64,000 nucleotides of DNA from Pseudevernia furfuracea (taxonomy: Eukaryota > Ascomycota > Lecanoromycetes > Lecanorales > Parmeliaceae), in the NCBI GenBank assembly GCA_022315425.1, contig JAIUPT010000008.1, positions 558,001 through 622,000 of the forward strand, written 5' to 3'. This document shows positions 54,834 through 64,000 of this stretch, in pieces; positions within the stretch are counted from its first letter, which is position 1; each line of letters starts with the position of its first letter. A model generated the notes under the pieces. The model worked only from the letters and a program-made list of their open reading frames with translations, made no database searches and was not told the DNA's origin. Made by a program: the position numbers and the translations under genes.

Positions 54834-56363
54834 TTCCTTTGAGCGCCCAGGTACATCACGTTGACTTCCTCCACATGGATGGGAACAGTACGCTGACATT
54901 TTTCACAGCTTTCACATAGCCATTCCAGCGCGCTCCACCTACCGACCTGGCCTTCCAATCATCCACTTTGACAGGAGCATTGCATGAATGAGTCTCACTG
55001 TTGTATATATTTATTCGCTATTCGTAACGCCGGCATTGCACAACTGCGGTCTACCAACACTACAGCTGGTCGAGTCGGAACTGCAGGGCGGCGACTCACA
55101 TTGTACTCTTGATGGGGATGTCAGGGTTTTCAGCTGTAATTATCTAGTTCAGACTTAGACCACAGTCTCTTGAGAATGGGCACAAGGTCAATATAAAGGT
55201 GTACATATACCGATGATTGAGTGCATCCAACAATGAGAGCATTTGTGCTTTCTGTGCCTTTCACCACTGGAAGCCTTCACCATGTGCATCATTTCCACAG
55301 CGTCGCATCCCCGATCAGCTGTCCCTTGGGGAAGACATACCGCTCGTCCAAATCCTCGCGTCAGAACACCAAAATCTTGACCGCCTAGCGCCTTCCCCCA
55401 AAGCTGGTGGAGTGTTTCACGAAAGCATGGCGTCGAAGTCAATTCGATCGTTCTCAACCGAGCGATAATCCCTTCCCAGTTCCAACTGTGATCATATAAA
55501 GATCACCGGTGTCACGGATATACGATGACGATCGAACTTCTGAACAAATTCTCTCGATCAGGGGCGTGACGTAGAATATGGCATATTGCGAATGGGGGGC
55601 GCCTGATTCGCTTACTGATCACTGCATCTCTCAAGTCTCAAGTAAGGTAATCGGCCAGTGTTTGAAATAGAGGAGCTACTAGGTATTATTAGTGTATGCC
55701 AAGACGCTATAATAATTAATTACTTACAAGTACATAATAAGTACCTAGGTAAAGAAGTCGTATTTACTTACAATTAACCCAAAAACACTGCGGTAATCCC
55801 AGTCATGTGCATATATATCATGATGGGAGATTCATGTCATAAAGGTGAGCGTGTTCCCGTCATCACCGGGCATACCTATCGGCCCATTTTGAGGCAATGT
55901 AAGGTGGAGATCAGAAGAAATCGTAACCGAGTCGCAAGGTTCCCCTTCAGGAGCTCGTTTTCTCCTGGACGAGCTTGGTGCTAGCATGGCTTTCCCTGTG
56001 TGTACGTGTTGGCCAGGAGAAGACTGAACTTGGCTATCCACTTAGCGAATGAGAACGTGACCCAGGCAAAACACACCAATCAGAGCACTGTATATGAGAT
56101 GTTATCATGTCAATCAGATCAATAGTCACTTAGTCTCTCGATCGATGCACGCTGCATTCTAATGTACAAAAATTATCACTTCGATGGCGCATAAGCCATA
56201 CTGAGCCATACTTTCCTTTCCCATGCCGGTTCTCCAGCCCCGGGCACGGAGCCGAGGAGATCCACCTTTTCCCAGACTTCGAAAAGATAGATAGCACCAG
56301 CTGATGATGTTCGCTCCAAAAGCAATTTGCAGGGTGCTGTAAATACAGTAGGCGTGTAAAGGG
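54834..56363. other. intergenic region
   Basis: About 1.5 kb. No frame is credible. The segment near 55680-55750 is AT-rich with repeated 'acttac/taagta/taatta' words. It contains the 3' flank of the USP7-type gene. Confidence 0.5.
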
Positions 56364-59300
56364 TCACCGGATAAATATCGAGTCTCCTTTGCCTCCAAGT
56401 CCTTTGGATCTATTTACATGATCGAGGCCGAGCTGATCATCCGGGCTGCCGATGGCTTCGGAGAGGATATCATCTTTACTGTTGCGTTAGCTACGGCAAA
56501 CCTATCGTGTACGGCGTACTAGTAAGGCTGAAAAGACAAGGCTCACCATCGTTCATATAGGCCGGCTTGGAATAAATAGACCGCTGGATGATAGCGAATC
56601 TGATCTTGTCGAATTGCTTGCCTTTGATACCGATTCGCTTCGACAAGCGCGATTTGGTGTCTTTGAATACCTCGTCCTATGTTTTATTAATACTAGCTCA
56701 GCTATTTGATAATTGCGGGATCACTCACAGGTTTGACGAGGAACTTGAAAGGAATACCATGCGGCTTGCTCGGCTCCTTTTCGAAGTGAAAGCAGTCGAC
56801 AAAACTCCTCTTATCAGCTTCTTGCTCTTCTTGGGGCATCTTTTCCGCGTACAGCCCGGCAAATTCCGAGAGAATAACCACTGGATCATCTGGGAGAAGC
56901 TCTTTGTACACTTTGTTATTGCGCACCTCGCATATCCGCACGTTCTGCGTGGCCTCATCGTCCAGTTTGGCCTTTTGTTGCAAACCCTGGTGGAGGTCGC
57001 GTACAGTGCCCGATTTGGGGACGAGGACCTCGAAGAACTCCTACAGCTCACGTCAGGTCACAAGCAGGGAAACAAATTCGCCAAATCACAAACCTCTTTG
57101 GACATTCCTTCAGTGACCCAACTGATCTTTAGGCTCTTCTTCGTATCCATTTCACTGAGGCTCATGTCCAGGATTTCGTAGTAGAACGCATCGTCGCGCT
57201 GGTTGTTGTTGCTGTACGTTCCGAATTGCGGACTCAGTATTTGATGCAGATTCTGGTTTGCATTCCGCTTTACGGGGTTCTTGATCTTGCCCGTAGTGGA
57301 GTTGACGGTCGAGAAGCGGAGGTGTGTCGGGTCAACCTTCAGGTATTCGCCAACCTTCGCTGAAAATTGTTCATACGACATTTTTCGACTGAGATCGATC
57401 TTGAAAATGTCGCTTTCACTCTCAGTGGAAAGCTTGGGAAAGAAGCTGACGGTTTTACGATTCAATAAGTAATCGTAAAACTCTCTGGCGTCAGTGTAGC
57501 CGCCAGCCTGGGCAATACCCAAGGCTTCTTTTTCTGACAAAACTCGTTGGAAACAGACAATGTCACCGTCTTGGATTTCGGCTTGGTGTAAGGTGGATTT
57601 CGGCTTCATTGGCTCAATCATTGAATGCTTGATTTCCTCGTAGAGTGCAAGTGTGGGTGGTGAAGGCGTACCATTCGTGAGGCCATTAGATGATGCACTT
57701 GGGCCATGTATCCAGCCCATCAGCTGCAGTATCATGGGTACCATTTCTGCGACCTTACACTGCTTCTTGACATAGATGTGACCAGCACCCTTCAGAGTTT
57801 GCGCCTCGGCGTCAAAATATTTGAGGAATATCAGCATCGGCTGATTGTTGGTAGTGTTTGGTGGTTGTACATCTGGCCACATGGGTTTCCCTTCTTCGAT
57901 CTGTGAGGCCCTTTCTAAAAACAGCCGAAAGCTCTTATCCCGGCCACCGTACTTGCTGTAAGCCTCGTCCATAGTCATCTCTGGTTCAGGAAAGGGTTGG
58001 TCTGGCCGTATAGTCTTGTTCTGGCGGTTTACCATCACCCACAAGCGAACTTGCTCAGGTGGGAGCCGCTGACTCTCGGCTAAAGTCTTGGCGAACTCTG
58101 CTAGGGTTGAAGTCCTCAAGACACGATGAACTTTCGGTGTAGAGCTGGTTTCTTCGTCTGAATCCCAATCGGTTAGATCGAAACCTTGATGTGCCTTGAA
58201 ATTGTCTTCGGTAACCACGCCGATCGAGAGATACAGATGTTGCTCTTCACGCTCTTTCCGCCGAAGTTCAGCAGCTTCTCGTTCTTCATTGAGCTGCTTT
58301 GCTATTGCCTGTTAGTAGATGTAAAGACAGAAGTTTAGAGCCGACCTACCAAGGTGAGCGGGCGTGTCCTCTGTAAGTACGTCGTGTAATATGCTCTGCA
58401 CGCGGCTTTGGCGAATATAGACGAGCATGTAGGCGCTCATCGAACGCTTCGTTGATAAAGTCCGGGTGTATGGATTTCGGACGCCAACATTGCCATTGAG
58501 TTTCGCGTAATCACCACCGAAGTTTTCTTCCAATGCCTCCTTCAAGGTTGCCCGCGTCACCCTATCATCGTCGAATTTGTAGAAATGCCCGTCTGCAGTT
58601 GGCTTCAAGAAGGCGTAGTAATGTCCAGCGTTGAAGTCACCACTATGCACGAGCACGCCGTGAAGTTGGTACACATATGATTCGGTTTTGTCTGCACTGT
58701 TTGAAAGGTAGGGTGACGCGTCAAAAATCTCTGGAAACTCGTAGCGATCGTTGACCTTCATCATCGCATCACGGTTGATATCGTACTCGAAGCGCTTCAG
58801 TTGAAGATGGAGAACTTGAGGGAAGCTTTCGAAGATCACACCCTTCTTGGCGTCTTGCAGGCCATACCCTTCGGCGAAATATTTGTTCTCGCCCTCCATG
58901 GTCTCTACCTGGATGTAGTCCTTGAAGCTCTCATCCAGATTCTTATTCCCACTGACGTTCAGCTGAATATCCCAAAAGTCCTCTATTCGCGACGATTCGT
59001 AGTCGACATTGATGCAGGATATGTAAGTTTTCATTTTACCCACAAACATATTTGCTAATGCATTTTCAGCATCAGTGCCCTTCATTCGCTCCTCCATACG
59101 TTCCATAAGAATCCTCGATAGCTCTTGAACGTCTTGTTGCTCGAATATGTGCTTAGTCTCCCAACCGAAAGAAGCTGTAAGTTCCTGAGTAGAGACAGCT
59201 TCTTCGTAGCTCTGTAACATGTAAAAGAGTCTTTGAAGTGCCCAGGCGCTATTTGCTGTCTTTCGATCGGATTCGGCTTCTGTAGGTATTTGGTACACTG

Positions 59301-60419
59301 CCTGCGAGAATTAAACGGTGGCTTTCTCTCTATACAGAACGCCACGTACCTTGCGAAAAGCGTTCGTAAAGTATAAGGATTGGAGGAGTGAGTTGAGATA
59401 ACAGGTGGCCCCTTGATTCTTGAGACCAACCATGCCGGTCTCTTTCTTCGAGTTATAACTTTACAGGTCTCAATAAGTATTCGTCCAATCAAGAAAAGTA
59501 CTAACTTTATGAAGTTATGCCAGAGGACTCCTGTTGGGTCCTTGTAAATCCGGAGATATGCGGTCACATTAACGGCATCATTTTCAATCATGGGCCGACC
59601 TTTATTATCCCACTGGGGAGCGAAAAGCCGCCGTATCTCGGCGAATCTTGTGAAGCCCCAGTCGCTTTCTTCGGCATTGAAGCGGTGGTTCGCAGCTGGT
59701 GGGATAATAGATATCAGTACGGACATCGATTGCACGCTTGCTTTTTTCTCTTACTGTGCATAACGTATATCAATGGGTCATGCTTGTTCCACAAAACCAA
59801 GCTGAATTGTACACAGGCGTACCAGCCCTCAGGCGGCTTCTGGTCTCCATCTTCATAGCCTTGTTCGAGATAGAAGGACGCAAAGTCGACATTGTTTCCA
59901 AAGGGAAACAGCAGTACTCTCCTAACATACAGTCAACGTCGTTTTCCCCAAGATGCGAGTTGACGAATGCCAGATTATGATCCCACACACCATGGATGCC
60001 CGCCACACTCGAACTTGGGGCCCCGTGTTTTCTTTTCCAAGCTCCTCCAATCATCGATGACCCAAGTATGTACTGCTTCACTGTCTGTCTCTAAATCGGC
60101 ATCTTTGGGCAGGATTCGGAGTTTCAAAGCATCATCTACTAGTGAGTTAGAATGGAGCTCCTGAAGAGGGAGTCTGTAGTATCTCAGGTTATATACAGTC
60201 GTCGGCCCGGATCTCCGGTTCTTGCTCTTCTGGGGAGTCGTCTGGGGTGATGATAGCCACATCAGTTTTCTCGTCAACCACATCATAATCGTCGATGAGC
60301 ATATCACCACCACCTCCCATCTGTAATGCACCCAGGCGGGTGTCCAAGTCAGCCACTGCCTTACTCCTATCCTTGGAATCCATGGCTCCGTTGTCGAGAT
60401 TGGTGCTTACAGGATTCAT
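56364..60419 (-). CDS. USP7/Ubp15-type ubiquitin carboxyl-terminal hydrolase
   Basis: This C19 deubiquitinase releases ubiquitin from many nuclear and peroxisomal substrates. Ten exons: 60419-60197, 60135-59991, 59921-59755, 59695-59506, 59458-59350, 59301-58350, 58301-57094, 57040-56729, 56676-56547, 56473-56364; total 3,546 nt (1,181 aa). An acidic N-terminus is followed by a MATH/TRAF-like domain (about 75-235, 'FPFGNNVDFASFYLEQG', 'HRFNAEESDWGFTRF'). The catalytic domain has Cys261 in 'GLKNQGATCYLNSLLQ' and His505 in 'GDFNAGHYYAFLKP'. The C-terminal half holds ubiquitin-like folds typical of USP7 ('FLKYFDAEAQTLKGAGHIYV', 'FEKEPSKPHGIPFKFLV'). The acceptor of intron 1 is a tandem TAGTAG; using the second gives ADDYDALK, using the first adds one residue. 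All joins restore conserved sequence. Confidence 0.95.
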
Positions 60420-60981
60420 TATAGGCGAGAGACAGTAAGAAGGGAGAGGTTGGAACGGGTGATACGGGCGGCTTCTTTGTCATACGGAAAGCGCTGCTTT
60501 GCGAAGACCAGGCTTGTTGACGTTAATCGGTTGGGTTTGTTTGAAGTTGTATGTGTTGTATGCGACTTATGGAGAAGGGGGATCGCAGATTCCTTGAAAT
60601 GTTCACGGATAATGACGAAGTAGTAGTGTTCTAACTTTGGCAGTGTGTTGGAAAATGCGTGCTTCTGTCACTAGTACATACCTACTCCTACAGCATGAGT
60701 ACGTGCAACATTCCTCTCAAGTGCAGCAAGATATATGAAATGTTGAAGGATTCTGTGCCTCTTTTGCATCCGCATACCATATCGTTGCAGCATGCTTTGC
60801 GCGGGTGGGGTTCGCTTTTCTCCGCAACTTGATCACCGCTCTTTCGGCCCTTGCTCCGCACCCGAAAAACCAGATTCTCGTAGAGTTCTCTTCGACAACA
60901 AGCAATCTACTCAGCTTGCGCGACTGAATCAAGGCCAATGACTGAGCCATAGCTTTATACTTGCTGGATGGCAGCCACGCA
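60420..60981. promoter_or_regulatory. divergent promoter region of the USP7-type and PDK-type genes
   Basis: This 562-bp segment separates the two divergent start codons. No specific promoter element is clear, and frames within it look non-coding. Confidence 0.5.
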
Positions 60982-62475
60982 ATGCCACCTTCTAGATCAT
61001 GGGGTCTCAAGAAAGCAGCCTGGCCAACAAGGCCTCTTCTTTTCCGAAGGCCCATAGCTTCTGCAACAACTCCATGGCGACCTGCGGCGGTCCTTGACGA
61101 GTTAGTAACCAATATGGCTATTAGATTTCGCCCTTCATGGCTTTTGCTTACGGCTTAAAGATGGGTGCAGAAGGAGGCTAGGCCGATCAGTCTTCGACAA
61201 TTGACCTTCTTCGGCCGTACATTGACAGAGAATCGCCTTCTGAGCTCAGCCAACTATGTTCGAATGGAATTACCTACAAGGTTGGGGCCCTCAGATTCCC
61301 CCCCACTAGCTGTCGACTGAACCTGATGCAGGCTTGCCCACCGCCTACGCGATATGCAGACGCTCCCTTTTGTCGTTGTCACCAATCCTCACATGTCACA
61401 CGTATATGATTTGTACTACAAGGCTTTCGAGACACTACGAAGGATAAGGGAGATCAAATCTGTCGAGGACAACGAGCAATACTGCCAGGTCGTCAGCGAG
61501 ACTCTCCAGGAACACTTGACTGTGATACCGAGGCTGGCTATGGGGGTCCTTGAATGCCAGAATTTGATGCAGCCTGAAGAGATGGACAAGTTTATGAATA
61601 CTCTGTTGAGATCTGTACAGTCCCCGAAGCTGCAACATACGCAACGCTAATCTTGCCGCAAGCGAATCTCTCGCAGGGTCATTGCCGAACAGCATCTGGC
61701 ATTGACCGAAACATTCAATTCTCCCTGGCACTTTCCCAACACCAAGTCTCAAGTCGATCCCACTTCCGAGTTTGTAGGAGAAGTCTTCTTGCATTGCAAC
61801 GCTAGTGAGGTGGTCGAGGCATGCTGGAATCGAGCGAGCACTCTCGCTAAAGAGGCCTATGGTTCGAGCTGCGTACTGCCGGAGATCAAGATCGATGGTC
61901 ATCTGGATGCGACGTTTCCCTACATCCTGAGCCACCTGCAATATGTCATTGGCGAGCTTCTTCGCAACTCGATCCAGGCTGTCGTCGAAAGACGATCTGT
62001 CTCAATCGAGAGCCCACCACCAATCGAGGTCCTGGTCTGCGAAGCGCCACAGCATGTGATCATCAGGATATCCGATCAAGGTGGCGGTATCCCCAACGAA
62101 GTCATGCCAGAGCTATGGTCCTTCAGCAAAGGGCCGCGCAGCCAAACACACTTGAGGAATCTTTCTCAGGTGCCTAAGATGGCTGCAACCATGCAAGAGC
62201 TGAGAATTCCAACCCCCAGCTCCGACAAGTCCAGTACTAGTGACGAAAACAAGAAGCGATCATATGACGGCTCCCTTGGCTCACTCACTTCCAGGCCGCC
62301 CAACTTGAGGCTCGGGATGGGACTGCCTATGAGTAGAGTGTATGCAGAATATTGGGCGGGACTTTTGGAACTGCATAGTCTAGAAGGTTATGGCGTCGAT
62401 GCGTTTCTACAGATTTCGAAACTAGGAAACAAAAACGAGCAACTGAGCACTAGAGCAAGCATGGACGGGGTCTGA
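60982..62475 (+). CDS. mitochondrial pyruvate/branched-chain ketoacid dehydrogenase kinase
   Basis: These GHKL-fold kinases phosphorylate and switch off the E1 subunit of the pyruvate or branched-chain ketoacid dehydrogenase complex in the mitochondrial matrix. Exons 60982-61100, 61161-61280, 61332-61614 and 61663-62475 give 1,335 nt (444 aa). The N-terminus is basic and hydroxylated, lacking acidic residues for about 38 codons ('MPPSRSWGLKKAAWPTRPLLFRRPIASATTPWRP'), a likely mitochondrial presequence. Conserved parts follow: 'RPISLRQLTFFGR', 'RLAHRLRDMQTLPFVVVTNPHM', the N-box 'GELLRNSIQAVVE' (about 272), the G1 box 'ISDQGGGIP', and the G2 box 'LGMGLPMSRVYAEYWAG'. A Ser/Lys-rich insertion of about 60 residues separates the G1 and G2 boxes. 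It resembles the fungal Pkp2/BCKDK-like branch, but the substrate cannot be assigned by eye. Confidence 0.92.
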
Positions 62476-62811
62476 AAGGATGAGAAAATTTCATTGATCT
62501 CATCCTGCAGCCTGCTACCGGTGTCCTGAGCAGAGGAACGCTTTTTTCCAGAATGATATGGCCAGAGTCCAAGCTCCAGCGTCTTGGATACATTCGAGTT
62601 GCGCCTCCCTTTTTTGCGATCATTCAAATAAAGCGGCAGGCACGCTGATTTGAAATATTCCGCCACCTTCATTTTTATCAAGTACTTACTTCATCCCTTC
62701 TACTATCTGTTGGCGTAATACCAATAATAAGAGCTATCCCACGTTCTTGGCGCAGAATTTCATTGCAGCGAGTAAACAGTATCCTACATCCTACCTATCA
62801 TCTGCACAAGC
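62476..62811. other. intergenic region
   Basis: These 336 bp lie between the kinase stop codon and the start of the last gene. Nothing else is visible. Confidence 0.5.
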
Positions 62812-64000
62812 ATGGATACACCAAGGCGCTCCTACTGGCATACGTCGGTCAAACCCTATTTTTTCTGCGAACCACCAATTCTAACCGGTGACTCAGGGCT
62901 CCTCGAAGTGCCCTCCTCAACGTCTCAAATGGCCAGTCAGCCTCCATTCATGGCTCATCTTCATTCGGTCGGCACAAGACCCCTACGAAGGAGTCTCAAG
63001 ACGTTTTAAGCGCCTCTGCGAAGAGGATCAATCTGAGCATTCGCCGTGAAGTTTCCAAGTCACATGGAGACCTCTCGAATCTAAGACCCAAATCACCACC
63101 GATCCAGAATCTGCCCGCCGGATTGCATGGGCTTCACCTCTCCCGGGGCAACTATGTCGATGACACACAGAACTTCTTCTCACCAAGCTACAATCGTCAA
63201 GCTCGTCAAACCCTGCCAAATGATTGGATGACTAGTGCGTCCGGTAGTCAACCCTCAACTACAACGGAAGGGTCTGCCTTCGCCGGCAAACAAACCTACC
63301 ACGGTCCACTGTATGGTATCCATGATTCTCATCACATAGAAGCAGAGCCAGCGAAGATCTCCATACAAGGCCTTACTTCAGGATTTATTCAACCTCTAGA
63401 CTTTTGCATACCTGTTACTCGGTCCCACCCTGGTAATGAGGATCAACGTCGTAAGGCACTGCACGGTGATGCTGGCCGAAATCTCGCTGTTGAGCACATC
63501 AACATCTCCACAGTTTGGAATGGCTTGTCAGATGTGGATGCCAGTGAGCTCTTCCGTGTCCATCGGGCTTTTGTGTCGACGCTTGAGAAAATGCTTGCCA
63601 ACGAGTTGTGGCAGATATATCAGAGATTTCAGCAGCAGGACTCTGCAGGGAACATCAGGCCCATCCACACCTTGTTTTCTGCCGGCATAGTCCGTGGAAT
63701 CAGCTTCTGTCATGATCAATTAGTCAGTGAAATGGCAGAGGTATTGTACTCGTCCAAGGAGAATGTGGCAAAAGCGAAGTCAGGATTTCTCCAATTATAC
63801 CTTATCGCAACTGACGCCTTGGTACAATATCATGAGGATGACTCCCACGATACATCTATTACAGTTCGGGTTCGCTGTGATCCTTCATCTCCAAGATCTC
63901 ATCCTGTCGTGGATGCTGCATGGGTACCTGACTCTCTAATCTTTGAGGCTCTCGATGAATTTCCAGTTGAGGGTCAAAGTTTCTCCATGATCCCAAGGTA
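62812..64000 (+). CDS. unknown protein, 3' end beyond window
   Basis: A frame of about 1.1 kb is open to the right edge (from 62897) and has no stop. It has no upstream in-frame Met, because a TGA lies just before it inside 'ccggTGActcag'. A first exon at 62812-62843 (MDTPRRSYWH + 2 nt) joins through donor GTCGGT and acceptor ACTCAG, with a branch-like TTCTAAC, giving 'MDTPRRSYWHTAPRSALLNVSNGQ...'. The N-terminal 170 residues are Ser/Pro/Asn-rich and probably disordered. From about residue 225 the sequence looks globular ('ISTVWNGLSDVDASELFRVHRAFVSTLEKMLANELWQIYQRFQQ', 'FLQLYLIATDALVQYHEDD'). I recognise no domain. At least 370 residues are in the window; the donor is non-consensus, so the start is provisional. 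Confidence 0.6.

Overview
The window is nuclear DNA of a filamentous ascomycete (Pezizomycotina). Many genes are split by short introns (about 49-140 bp) with GT...AG ends and CTRAC-like branch sites. The gene set also fits: a class II hydrophobin, a Zn2Cys6 fragment, a Lid2/KDM5 demethylase, Cyk3, Slx1, and several small secreted cysteine-rich proteins. I cannot place it below subphylum; a Dothideomycete or Leotiomycete are both plausible. No virus, CRISPR array, rRNA or convincing tRNA was seen.

Layout. 1-2.6 kb: a Ulp2-type SUMO protease, cut by the window start. 3.1-7.3 kb: ER glucosidase II alpha and nucleoside diphosphate kinase, transcribed divergently. 8-9.8 kb: a decayed stretch with a broken Zn2Cys6 fragment and a multiply frameshifted gene. 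10.3-14.1 kb: a 716-residue membrane protein of unknown function and an AIG2-type gamma-glutamylcyclotransferase whose model needs an 8-nt micro-exon. 14.5-16 kb: two F-box-like 'LPRELRD' genes, the second apparently broken. 17.2-17.7 kb: a secreted 12-cysteine protein. 18.9-19.9 kb: a kinase pseudogene. 20.4-21.2 kb: an emopamil-binding-type sterol isomerase. 21.2-25.8 kb: gene-poor, with coding debris. 25.8-26.3 kb: a class II hydrophobin.

28-43 kb is a dense housekeeping block: methylenetetrahydrofolate reductase, Cyk3, thymidylate kinase, the Slx1 nuclease subunit and a KDM5 histone demethylase. 45.1-46.8 kb: the queuine tRNA-ribosyltransferase accessory subunit. 47.5-54.9 kb mixes secreted proteins (double-psi beta-barrel, thaumatin-like, a small Gly/Ala/Pro protein) with a PQ-loop membrane protein and long low-complexity intergenic DNA. 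56.4-60.4 kb: a ten-exon USP7/Ubp15 deubiquitinase. 61-62.5 kb: a mitochondrial PDK/BCKDK-type kinase. The last gene, of unknown function, runs off the right edge.

The gene order looks like ordinary core-genome collinearity, not a pathway cluster. Secreted-protein genes and pseudogenes sit in the gene-poor gaps. Exon coordinates were derived by hand; in every multi-exon model reported as intact the exon lengths sum to a multiple of three (the last gene is cut by the edge and cannot be tested). I found no clearly new multi-gene system. The most interesting items are splicing oddities (micro-exon, GC-AG intron, an intron whose TAG acceptor mimics a stop codon, a tandem TAGTAG acceptor) and the decayed genes.
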